From Methanobrevibacter thaueri (lineage in GTDB: Archaea; Methanobacteriota; Methanobacteria; Methanobacteriales; Methanobacteriaceae), in the NCBI RefSeq assembly GCF_015062905.1, contig NZ_SUTK01000029.1:1-20352 (forward strand): DNA of 20,352 nt. The letters run 5' to 3'. This document shows positions 14,501-20,306 of this stretch, piece by piece (positions within the stretch are counted from its first letter, which is position 1; each line of letters opens with the position of its first letter). Made by a program: the position numbers and the translations under genes. Under the pieces are notes generated by a model. The model was not told where the DNA came from. It saw nothing but the letters and a program-made list of their open reading frames with translations, and did not search any database.

Positions 14501-14514
14501 TTAAATAATTTAAA
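14501..14514 (-). promoter_or_regulatory. Candidate TATA box of the Nudix gene
   Basis: The minus strand reads TTTAAATTATTTAA with its centre about 26-28 bases before the ATG at 14479. Together with the absence of a Shine-Dalgarno site this suggests a leaderless transcript. Confidence 0.4.
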
Positions 14515-14554
14515 CGGAAAATCAATTTCCTTCAATAATATTAAATAGTTTAGA

Positions 14555-14573
14555 GAATATATGTAAATACATA
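14555..14573 (+). promoter_or_regulatory. lysA promoter: TATA-like box with an overlapping dyad
   Basis: GAATATATG around 14555-14562 is a TATA candidate about 40 bases before the lysA ATG. TATGTA-AA-TACATA (14560-14573) is a perfect 6-bp dyad overlapping its downstream edge, where a repressor could act. AAGGAG (14587-14592) is the ribosome-binding site. Confidence 0.4.
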
Positions 14574-14600
14574 ATGTAACTTTTTTAAGGAGTTTAGATT

Positions 14601-15884
14601 ATGGACTTAAATATTAAAGTAAATGACAAAAACCACTTGGACATTGGTGGAGCCGATGCACTCGATGTTGCAGAAGAATTCGGAACTCCAACCTATGTGA
14701 TTGATGAAAATAGGATAAGGGAAAACTACAATAAATTTTACTCAACTTTCTCAAAATATTATCCTGATTTTAAAGTATTTTACGCATGTAAAGCCAATAC
14801 CAACCTTGCTGTAATGAAAATATTGGAAAGTGAAGGTTGTTGTATTGATGCTGTTTCCCCTGGTGAAGTCCACATCTCAAAAATGCTCGGATTTTCAGGC
14901 GACAGAATCCTCTTTACAGGTAACAACATAACCAATGATGAATTGAAATTCGTTCATGATGAAGGAGCAGTCCTCAATATCGATTCAGTCTCTGCACTTA
15001 ACAGACTTGCCAAAATGGTTGATCCGGAAGGATTGAAAATATCATTCAGGGTAAACCCAATGGTTGGTGCAGGACACCACGACCACTGTATCACCGGTGG
15101 AGTGATGAGTAAATTCGGTATCATGGACAATGAGGCCGTTGAAGTGTATGAAATGGCAAAAGAACTAGGTTTCAACCCAATCGGTATGCATTCCCATATC
15201 GGTTCAGGAATTCTTGACCCGGAACCATTCAAACTTGCAATCGAATCCACAATGGACATTGCAGGAAAAGTCCACCAGGAAGCTGGAATCGACTTCGAAT
15301 TCGTTGACTTCGGAGGAGGCGTAGGCGTTCCATACACTCCAGAAGAAAAACTCCTTGACCTTGACAAATTCGCAGAAGTCAATGTCGGACTCTTCAAGGA
15401 AAAACTGGAGCAATATGATATGGGCAATCCTACAATGTATCTTGAACCTGGAAGATACCTTGTTGCTGATGCATGTGTCCTTTTGGTCACCGTCAACAGT
15501 GTAAAACAAAGCTACAGAAAATTCATAGGAGTCGACGCAGGTTTCCACACACTCTTAAGGCCTGCAATGTATGATTCATACCACCACATTGTCGATGCAA
15601 GCAAAATGGATGCTCCAATGACTCAGGAAGTGGATATTGCAGGTAACGTATGCGAATCCGGAGACCTCTTCGCACGTGACAGGCCAATGCCTGATGTGGA
15701 GGAAGGCGATGTTTTAGGAATCCTCAATGCAGGTGCATACGGATTTACAATGTCATCCAACTACAACTCAAGACCATTGGCTTCAGAAGTTCTTGTAACT
15801 GATGGAAAATGCAATCTTGTTCGTGAAAGAGAAACCTTTGAAGACTTATACGACAAACAAAGAGTTCCACCACATTTAAAATAA
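14601..15884 (+). CDS. lysA: Diaminopimelate decarboxylase
   Basis: 427 residues, a PLP enzyme of the alanine racemase-like fold. It decarboxylates meso-diaminopimelate to L-lysine, the last step of lysine synthesis. Lysine is also a constituent of pseudomurein peptides in Methanobacteriales. K64 in FYACKANTN is the PLP lysine; GMHSHIGSG (about 195-203), FGGGVGVPY and EPGR are the phosphate and cofactor contacts. C-terminal NVCESGD holds the active-site cysteine donated to the partner subunit of the dimer, and GAYGFTMSSNYNSRP is the family signature. The start has AAGGAG about eight bases upstream. dapF follows nine bases after the stop, so the two final enzymes of the pathway are one operon. 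Confidence 0.96.
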   Translation: MDLNIKVNDKNHLDIGGADALDVAEEFGTPTYVIDENRIRENYNKFYSTFSKYYPDFKVFYACKANTNLAVMKILESEGCCIDAVSPGEVHISKMLGFSGDRILFTGNNITNDELKFVHDEGAVLNIDSVSALNRLAKMVDPEGLKISFRVNPMVGAGHHDHCITGGVMSKFGIMDNEAVEVYEMAKELGFNPIGMHSHIGSGILDPEPFKLAIESTMDIAGKVHQEAGIDFEFVDFGGGVGVPYTPEEKLLDLDKFAEVNVGLFKEKLEQYDMGNPTMYLEPGRYLVADACVLLVTVNSVKQSYRKFIGVDAGFHTLLRPAMYDSYHHIVDASKMDAPMTQEVDIAGNVCESGDLFARDRPMPDVEEGDVLGILNAGAYGFTMSSNYNSRPLASEVLVTDGKCNLVRERETFEDLYDKQRVPPHLK

Positions 15885-15893
15885 GTTGATACT

Positions 15894-16754
15894 ATGGTAG
15901 ATTTAAAAGGATTAAAATTTTCAAAAATGCACGGAATAGGCAATGACTTTCCAATAATCAACGAATTTGACGGGGAAGTCATTCCTGAAGCTGACAAACC
16001 TGAAGCATGCAGGATACTATGCCACAGAAACTTCGGTGTCGGAGGTGATGGTGTGCTTTTCGTCGAACCTTCCGAAGTTGCCGATATCGGATACAGAATG
16101 TTCAATCCTGACGGAAGCGAAGCTGAAATGTGCGGAAACGGTATCAGATGCTTTGGCGATTTCGTCTACAGAAAAGGCATCTTAAAACAGGAAAAAATGA
16201 CCGTTGAAACAAGGGCTGGAATCAAAACCATCGAAATTACCCTGGACGGCGATGAACCTGTACTGTTCAAGGTGGATATGGGACTGTCAACATTCAAGAC
16301 TCCTGAAATTCCGATGACCTCTGATGAGGAAGAGTTTTTAGATGGCGAATTGGATGTCCTTGACACCAAATTCAACCTGACTGCAATCAGCGTCGGAAAC
16401 CCTCACGCAATAATCTTTGTGGATGATGTTGATGAAATTGACATCAGCAAGTACGGTCCAGCCATTGAGGCACATGAGGTTTTCCCTGAAAAGATCAACG
16501 TGCACTTTGTAGAAGTCATCTCTAAAAATGAGGGTAAGATGATTACCTGGGAGAGAGGCGCTGGCGTTACACTTGCATGCGGTACCGGTGCAACCTCAAC
16601 TGCAATTTCAGGTTTCAAACTAGGTTTGTTTGATGAAAACGTATTGCTCCACCTTCCTGGCGGAGACTTAAAATTCAATGTATACGAAAAGGACGATGCA
16701 TTGGGCGCTTTCATGGAAGGCCCTGCAGAACTCGTTTTCGATGGAGAATTCTAA
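15894..16754 (+). CDS. dapF: Diaminopimelate epimerase
   Basis: 286 residues. DapF converts LL-diaminopimelate to the meso form by a two-cysteine, cofactor-free mechanism and so supplies LysA. The two catalytic cysteines are C80 (AEMCGNGIRC) and C229 (TLACGTGATS). KMHGIGNDF at the N-terminus and VGNPHAI (167-173) are conserved. Length is normal for the family. It begins nine bases after the lysA stop with only a weak Shine-Dalgarno match, so it depends on lysA transcription. Its end is five bases from the stop of the convergent small membrane protein gene. Confidence 0.96.
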   Translation: MVDLKGLKFSKMHGIGNDFPIINEFDGEVIPEADKPEACRILCHRNFGVGGDGVLFVEPSEVADIGYRMFNPDGSEAEMCGNGIRCFGDFVYRKGILKQEKMTVETRAGIKTIEITLDGDEPVLFKVDMGLSTFKTPEIPMTSDEEEFLDGELDVLDTKFNLTAISVGNPHAIIFVDDVDEIDISKYGPAIEAHEVFPEKINVHFVEVISKNEGKMITWERGAGVTLACGTGATSTAISGFKLGLFDENVLLHLPGGDLKFNVYEKDDALGAFMEGPAELVFDGEF

Positions 16755-16759
16755 ATTCT

Positions 16760-16927
16760 CTATATTCCTTCTTTTTTCTTTCTTAATATTCCAATTATTA
16801 TGTCTATCACACCAAGCACAATGACTATTCCCATCCATATGCTGATGCTGCCTTTAACGAATGAGAACAGCAATGCAAGAATTATCAGTGCCACTCCTGT
16901 AATTACTGACATTTTCCATTGTTCCAT
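16760..16927 (-). CDS. Small two-helix membrane protein, 55 residues, unknown function
   Basis: The protein begins MEQWKMSVITG and has two hydrophobic helices (about residues 8-24 and 29-48), separated by KGSIS, then a basic tail LRKKKEGI. By the positive-inside rule the tail would face the cytoplasm. I do not recognise a family. Support for reality: an AGGTGAT ribosome-binding site lies five bases upstream, and the ATG overlaps the stop of the HemK2-like gene (TAATG), which is classic coupling. The ends of dapF and this gene are only five bases apart, so the spacer is fully used. It is short enough to be missed by automatic calling. It could be an accessory membrane protein unrelated to the methyltransferase. 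Confidence 0.75.
   Translation of the reverse strand: MEQWKMSVITGVALIILALLFSFVKGSISIWMGIVIVLGVIDIIIGILRKKKEGI
16767..16784 (+). terminator. U-tract likely ending lysA-dapF, inside the small membrane gene
   Basis: CTTCTTTTTTCTTTCTT on the plus strand begins about 13 bases after the dapF stop. It is the antisense of the Lys/Arg codons at the end of the small membrane protein. Confidence 0.45.
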
Positions 16928-17514
16928 TATATCACCTTATATGCATTTATTAAAGTTATATCTTCAAAAAAGAAATGTTCTGATGCCTTTATTTCAGCTA
17001 TAAAACCCATTTCGTCAAATTTCTGCAGTGTCTCCTCGTTGCCTGACAATGAAGACTGTATCATCTGGACAATTCCTCCATCATTTAAATGATTTGACAC
17101 TTCATCTAAGAAAAGGTCAATGACTTTCCTGCCGTTTAGTCCACCATCGAATGCATAATTTATGGTGTCGTCCAGAACTTCCCCTTCTTCGGTAGGCAGA
17201 TATGGAGTATTGAATAGAATTACATCAAACTTTCTGTTTTCGACAGGTTCGAACAGGTTGCCGAATAGAATCTCGATGCCTTCAATCTCATTGTCCTCGA
17301 AATTTTTTCGCGCAAGCTCGCATGCGTCAAAATTGATGTCGGTTACTGTAATGCTGTCGGTTAATTTTGAAGCGTACATCGCAACGATTCCGGATCCGGT
17401 TCCAATCTCCAGAACGCTTTGGCCTTGTTCTATTTCAAGATTGTCCGCCAGAAGATAGCTGTCTTCGGCGGGGATGTAGACATTGTCATGGGTATTTATT
17501 ATAAAATCGGGCAT
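16927..17514 (-). CDS. HemK2/Mtq2-like release factor (or protein) N5-glutamine methyltransferase
   Basis: 195 residues from the ATG at 17514. It is a class I S-adenosylmethionine methyltransferase: motif I VLEIGTGSGIVAM (34-46), acidic TDI after strand 2, and the N-terminal VYIPAEDSYLLADN, which is characteristic of HemK2 rather than bacterial PrmC. In archaea HemK2 works with a Trm112-type partner and methylates the GGQ glutamine of release factor aRF1 and other proteins. The signature motif, usually NPPY, is NTPY here (102-105). Starts at 17523 and 17520 are also open; GAGTGAT lies about five bases before the ATG at 17514, so I prefer it. rsmA ends at 17520, just upstream, and the small membrane gene begins in the stop codon, so this is a tight minus-strand operon. 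Confidence 0.85.
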   Translation of the reverse strand: MPDFIINTHDNVYIPAEDSYLLADNLEIEQGQSVLEIGTGSGIVAMYASKLTDSITVTDINFDACELARKNFEDNEIEGIEILFGNLFEPVENRKFDVILFNTPYLPTEEGEVLDDTINYAFDGGLNGRKVIDLFLDEVSNHLNDGGIVQMIQSSLSGNEETLQKFDEMGFIAEIKASEHFFFEDITLINAYKVI

Positions 17515-17519
17515 AAACA

Positions 17520-18392
17520 TCACTCAATAAAAATAGGATTTAACTTTTGGGATATGTATAAAATCTCTTCAGGGGTAAGCACGACCACTCTCATCTTGAG
17601 GTATTCCACCAGTCTTTCATCTTCAATGGCGTTCAGCCTCTTTTTAAGGACCTTCTTGTCTATGTCGCTTATTATATGCCTTGAATCGATAAGGGCATTT
17701 TTAATCTTTTTGTTCCTGTGCTGGAAGAGAGCCTTTGTAAATTTGGAATAGACCTTGAAGTCATCGTCGCTTATGCTGTTTTCCTTTGGAGTCAGCTTGA
17801 CAACGGTGGAGTCGATTTGAGGTTTGGGAATGAAGCTTTCGTTGCTTACATCAGTCAGTTTTTCGATATCACATTTAAAATAAAGCATCGCTGAAAGTCT
17901 GGAATAGTCCTTGGTTCCGACTTCGCCGTTCATTCGGCTGGCGAATTCCTTTTGATACATCAAAACAGCAAGGTCAAAATCATAGTTTAGAAACTTAAAA
18001 GTAATCGGTGATGAGATTTGGTAAGGAAGGTTTGAGATGATTTTATTGAAAGGCGGAAAGTCCACCTTTAACGCATCATCATTTATCAGTTCTACATTGT
18101 CGAGTTTTTCGTCTTCAAGCCTTTGGGCAAGTATTTCGAAAATCTTTCTGTCCTGCTCAATGGCTATAACCTTCTTTGCTCTTTTGGCAAGTTCAATTGT
18201 GAGCGTTCCAATTCCTGTGCCTATTTCCAAAACAACATCATCTTTGGATATGTCTCCAAAGTTAACAATCTGGTCCCTCTTGTTTTTGTCAATCAGGTAG
18301 TTCTGGCCGAGATTCTTGTTTAACTTAATCCCATGTTGGCTTAGAATGTCCTTTGTTGTTTTAGATAAGGATGGGGAATTTTCACTAGTCAA
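17520..18392 (-). CDS. rsmA: 16S rRNA dimethyladenosine transferase RsmA/KsgA
   Basis: 290 residues. It dimethylates two adjacent adenosines in the 3'-terminal hairpin of 16S rRNA, a late step and checkpoint in small-subunit assembly. LGQNYLID (28-35), GTGIGTLT (58-65), the acidic end of strand 2 (IEQD), DDALKVDF and the catalytic NLPYQISSP (121-129) are all present. The start appears to be a TTG at 18392: there is no in-frame ATG before the core, and GTGAT lies four bases upstream of the TTG. The end overlaps the downstream methyltransferase region (TGATG). DUF655 ends eight bases upstream. DUF655-rsmA-hemK is, as far as I recall, a common archaeal order. Confidence 0.95.
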   Translation of the reverse strand: MTSENSPSLSKTTKDILSQHGIKLNKNLGQNYLIDKNKRDQIVNFGDISKDDVVLEIGTGIGTLTIELAKRAKKVIAIEQDRKIFEILAQRLEDEKLDNVELINDDALKVDFPPFNKIISNLPYQISSPITFKFLNYDFDLAVLMYQKEFASRMNGEVGTKDYSRLSAMLYFKCDIEKLTDVSNESFIPKPQIDSTVVKLTPKENSISDDDFKVYSKFTKALFQHRNKKIKNALIDSRHIISDIDKKVLKKRLNAIEDERLVEYLKMRVVVLTPEEILYISQKLNPIFIE

Positions 18393-18400
18393 TTTATCAC

Positions 18401-19027
18401 TTATCTTCTTCTTGCAGATCTTGGAGGTTGTGTAAATAGGTAATATTTATTTTTGCCTCTTTTTGGTTTTGTAGTGTCAAGCTCCTGCTTTACTCTGTTG
18501 ACAATCATTCCGGCAGGGTCGGCCAATGTAGGGAGTCTTTCGGAAATGTCTTCGAAGCTTTCAAACGGTTTTTGTTCTCTTGCTTTGATGATGTCCCACA
18601 TGTATTTTTTGCCGATTCCCGGAATCAATTCAAGTGAGTGCATTCTTGTACTCACGGAATCTGCAGTATTGAAAAATTCAACAAATCTGTCTTCATTAGC
18701 CTCAACAATATCGCGAATAGCATAGTCCAGTTCTATTCTGGCTGTTGCGGTCATATTTTCATAATCTAATCTACCAAGGACTCTATATATTTTGTCTCTT
18801 TTTCCTTTTCCAATATATACCTTGTCCTGTATTTCTAAATCAACACCATTTTTAGGAGCTAATTCAAGTAAAGTGAATTGTTCTGTACCAATAGCTTGAG
18901 CAATAGGTTTACCACCGAATTTGGACATGTCAGACTTAACATATCCACGACTTAGATAATCAAGTACAACAGCACATTCTTCCTTTTTAACTGTTGGTTT
19001 CTTTTCTTTTTTATTTCTATTATCCAT
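18401..19027 (-). CDS. DUF655 family nucleic-acid-binding-like protein
   Basis: 208 residues from the ATG at 19027. This is the archaeal DUF655/COG1491 family, function not established. The N-terminal part (CAVVLDYLSRGY to about residue 105) reads like an OB-like domain. Residues 132-165 form a helix-hairpin-helix: LELIPGIGKKYMWDIIKARE then PFESFEDISERL. The tail is basic (PPRSARRR). This suggests RNA or DNA binding, and its constant place next to rsmA and rpoF suggests a role in ribosome or transcription biology; both are inference. A GTG 12 bases upstream is in frame but forms part of GTGAGTGAT, the probable ribosome-binding site. Unusually, a terminator and a new TATA box separate it from rpoF. 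Confidence 0.88.
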   Translation of the reverse strand: MDNRNKKEKKPTVKKEECAVVLDYLSRGYVKSDMSKFGGKPIAQAIGTEQFTLLELAPKNGVDLEIQDKVYIGKGKRDKIYRVLGRLDYENMTATARIELDYAIRDIVEANEDRFVEFFNTADSVSTRMHSLELIPGIGKKYMWDIIKAREQKPFESFEDISERLPTLADPAGMIVNRVKQELDTTKPKRGKNKYYLFTQPPRSARRR

Positions 19028-19054
19028 ATTATCACTCACTATTGTTTTTTTATC

Positions 19055-19079
19055 ATATCTTTCAGATATAATATAAACT
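19055..19079 (-). promoter_or_regulatory. Promoter of DUF655-rsmA with a dyad at the expected start
   Basis: The minus strand has AGTTTATATTATATC (19065-19079), a TATA-like box about 45 bases before the ATG. ATATCT-TTC-AGATAT (19055-19069) is a perfect 6-bp dyad overlapping its downstream end and close to the predicted transcription start. Confidence 0.45.
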
Positions 19080-19142
19080 TATTATTAGTTTTGACTGTTA
19101 AGTATAATAAAGATATCTAAAAAATGGCGGGTTTTGGTGAAA

Positions 19143-19188
19143 TTTTTTTTGAAAAATAAATAAAAAAGGAATAGTGTAAAAACTATTC
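19143..19188 (-). terminator. Hairpin terminator of rpl21e-rpoF with the stop codon in its stem
   Basis: On the minus strand GAATAGT, loop TTTTAC, then ACTATTC make a perfect 7-bp stem (19169-19188), followed by CTTTTTTATTTATTTTTC. The rpoF TAG lies within the first arm. Confidence 0.75.
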
Positions 19189-19527
19189 GATGTAATCATA
19201 TTGTTCTAACATTTCGAGGATTTTTTCCATGTCCTCTTTGGTTGTTTTTGTTGGCTCTTTAGCAAATATTAATCTCATGTCTGCTAAATCTAAAGGCACC
19301 AAATCAACAATATGAACAGCGACCTTGTCCCTTAAGCCAAATTCATCCTGAAGCTTTTCATAGATTTCCTCTGCATCCTCAGCGGAGTATCTTCTGAACC
19401 TTGCAAGATGGTTGAGAGTAAGATTTTGTTCATAGTTTAACTCATTGGTGTCAGCAAAATCTTCAATGATCTCTTTTACTTTTGAGCTTGGTATCGGTTC
19501 GCTTTTAATAACGTCTTTTCCAATCAT
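19183..19527 (-). CDS. rpoF: DNA-directed RNA polymerase subunit F (Rpo4/Rpb4)
   Basis: 114 residues. Rpo4 pairs with Rpo7 (RpoE) to form the stalk of archaeal RNA polymerase, which assists open-complex formation and binds nascent RNA. The protein has the family pattern: a variable N-terminus, then a helical HRDC-like domain with LNHLARFRRYSAEDAEEIY and a C-terminal DMEKILEMLEQYDY helix. Length is normal. It starts five bases after the rpl21e stop, with no Shine-Dalgarno site, so coupling is likely. The rpl21e-rpoF pairing is widespread in Euryarchaeota. Its transcript probably ends at the hairpin overlapping the stop codon. Confidence 0.93.
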   Translation of the reverse strand: MIGKDVIKSEPIPSSKVKEIIEDFADTNELNYEQNLTLNHLARFRRYSAEDAEEIYEKLQDEFGLRDKVAVHIVDLVPLDLADMRLIFAKEPTKTTKEDMEKILEMLEQYDYIE

Positions 19528-19532
19528 AGAAA

Positions 19533-19823
19533 TCAGTTTTGTAATTTTAAGTGATCAGGTCTTACTATTAACTCTTTTGGTTTGTTTCCATCTTTTAAGG
19601 ATACAATGTATGCTTTTCCTTTTTGACCGGTGATTTTACCGGTTTTTCCGTGGAATCTAGGAGCAGGTTGTCCTTTTTGGATGGATGGGTTAATAGTAAT
19701 GTGAACTAAATCTCCTTCTTCGAATCTTTGCATTCTGTTAGTAATTGGGTTAGTTCTGCCCGGTCTTTGTACTTTAGTCATTTTTTTTCTTGATCTACTT
19801 TTTAATCCTCTTGATCTTTGCAT
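19533..19823 (-). CDS. rpl21e: Large-subunit ribosomal protein eL21
   Basis: 96 residues, basic, the usual archaeal length. eL21 is a ribosomal protein of archaea and eukaryotes with an SH3-like barrel. RFEEGDLVHITINPSIQKG, PRFHGKTGKITGQKGKAY and the terminal RPDHLKL are conserved. The N-terminus MQRSRGLKSRSRKKM is a typical basic rRNA-contacting tail. AGAGG (19831-19835) lies seven bases before the ATG. rpoF follows after five bases. The upstream 530 bases hold no supported gene; in many relatives pus10 is the expected neighbour on this side. Confidence 0.95.
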   Translation of the reverse strand: MQRSRGLKSRSRKKMTKVQRPGRTNPITNRMQRFEEGDLVHITINPSIQKGQPAPRFHGKTGKITGQKGKAYIVSLKDGNKPKELIVRPDHLKLQN

Positions 19824-19859
19824 TATATAACCTCTTAATCAGTTCTGTCTGGGTATAAG

Positions 19860-19914
19860 TCTATGTTATCAGCGACCTAGTATTAAAAAAGCCCATAAAT
19901 ACTAGTAACATAGA
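19860..19914. repeat. Long bulged inverted repeat upstream of rpl21e
   Basis: TCTATGTTA (19860-19868) pairs with TAACATAGA (19906-19914), and CTAGTATT (19877-19884) pairs with AATACTAG (19898-19905). That gives 17 perfect pairs, an eight-base bulge (19869-19876) on one arm only, and a 13-base loop. The inner and outer arms abut exactly on the unbulged side. No U-tract follows on either strand, so it is not a terminator. It lies about 37-90 bases before the rpl21e ATG, so it is either a leader structure or a DNA operator. Confidence 0.75.
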
Positions 19915-19994
19915 TTGTGAAAATAACTATTACCATCAGTGATATGATAATATTATAATTTTAGTTTAATGGTATTAATATACTTTTAGTTTTT

Positions 19995-20020
19995 GGGTTG
20001 GTATTGTTGGGTTGGTGTTG
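19995..20020. repeat. 14-base direct repeat, G/T on plus strand
   Basis: GGGTTGGTATTGTT (19995-20008) is followed directly by GGGTTGGTGTTG (20009-20020), with one mismatch over the shared 12 bases. The plus strand of this block is almost free of A and C. Confidence 0.6.
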
Positions 20021-20053
20021 AAAATAAAAAAAATAGAGGAATAATGTTCCTCT
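20021..20053 (-). terminator. Hairpin terminator for an upstream minus-strand transcript
   Basis: On the minus strand AGAGGAA, loop CATTA, then TTCCTCT form a perfect 7-bp stem (20035-20053), followed by ATTTTTTTTATTTT. It must end a transcript coming from the right, either an RNA encoded in 20054-20350 or a gene beyond the window. Confidence 0.75.
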
Positions 20054-20089
20054 AACCTTTGACTTTTAATGTTGTTTTTATCTTTAAAA

Positions 20090-20131
20090 TGCAAGAATAC
20101 CACAACTTCTGCAAGTTGTGGATGAATTGCA
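20090..20131. repeat. Isolated hairpin (inverted repeat)
   Basis: CCACAACTT (20100-20108), loop CTGC, then AAGTTGTGG (20113-20121) form a perfect 9-bp stem. TGCAA (20090-20094) and TTGCA (20127-20131) can add a 5-bp outer helix across an internal loop. No U-tract follows closely on either strand, so it is more likely part of an RNA or a protein-binding site than a terminator. Confidence 0.6.
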
Positions 20132-20252
20132 ATATTGGGTGTACTGTCTTTTTTAATTAATTTTATTGTGTTTTATTTTATTTGCGTTTTTTTGAGGCTA
20201 TTTTATGTCGAATTTTTATTCAGTATACTTTTTTGTTATTGGATTATTAAAT

Positions 20253-20306
20253 AATTGCTTTGGGTATGAAAAATTGTTTTGGGTTTGAAAAATTGCTCTG
20301 AGTTCG
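20253..20306. repeat. 19-bp tandem repeat, 2.8 copies
   Basis: Units start at 20253, 20272 and 20291: AATTGCTTTGGGTATGAAA, AATTGTTTTGGGTTTGAAA, and the partial AATTGCTCTGAGTTCG. The first two differ at two positions, and the third is more divergent. The period is close to two helical turns, so bound proteins would line up on one face of the DNA. Confidence 0.65.

Noticed and set aside
19860..19990. Possible C/D-box RNA or K-turn on the minus strand (TGATGG and CTGA words)
   Set aside because: The boxes are imperfect, about 70 bases apart, and lack the paired C'/D' boxes. The CTGA lies in the bulge of the inverted repeat. Too weak to claim.
19976..20172. Minus-strand frame of about 65 codons without a stop
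   Set aside because: It has no credible start codon and runs through the terminator hairpin and the C/A-rich repeat. It matches no family I know. A gene remnant cannot be excluded.
20205..20288. 27-codon plus-strand reading frame preceded by GAGG
   Set aside because: It is very short, has no recognisable feature, and runs through the 19-bp tandem repeat. In such AT-rich sequence it can occur by chance.
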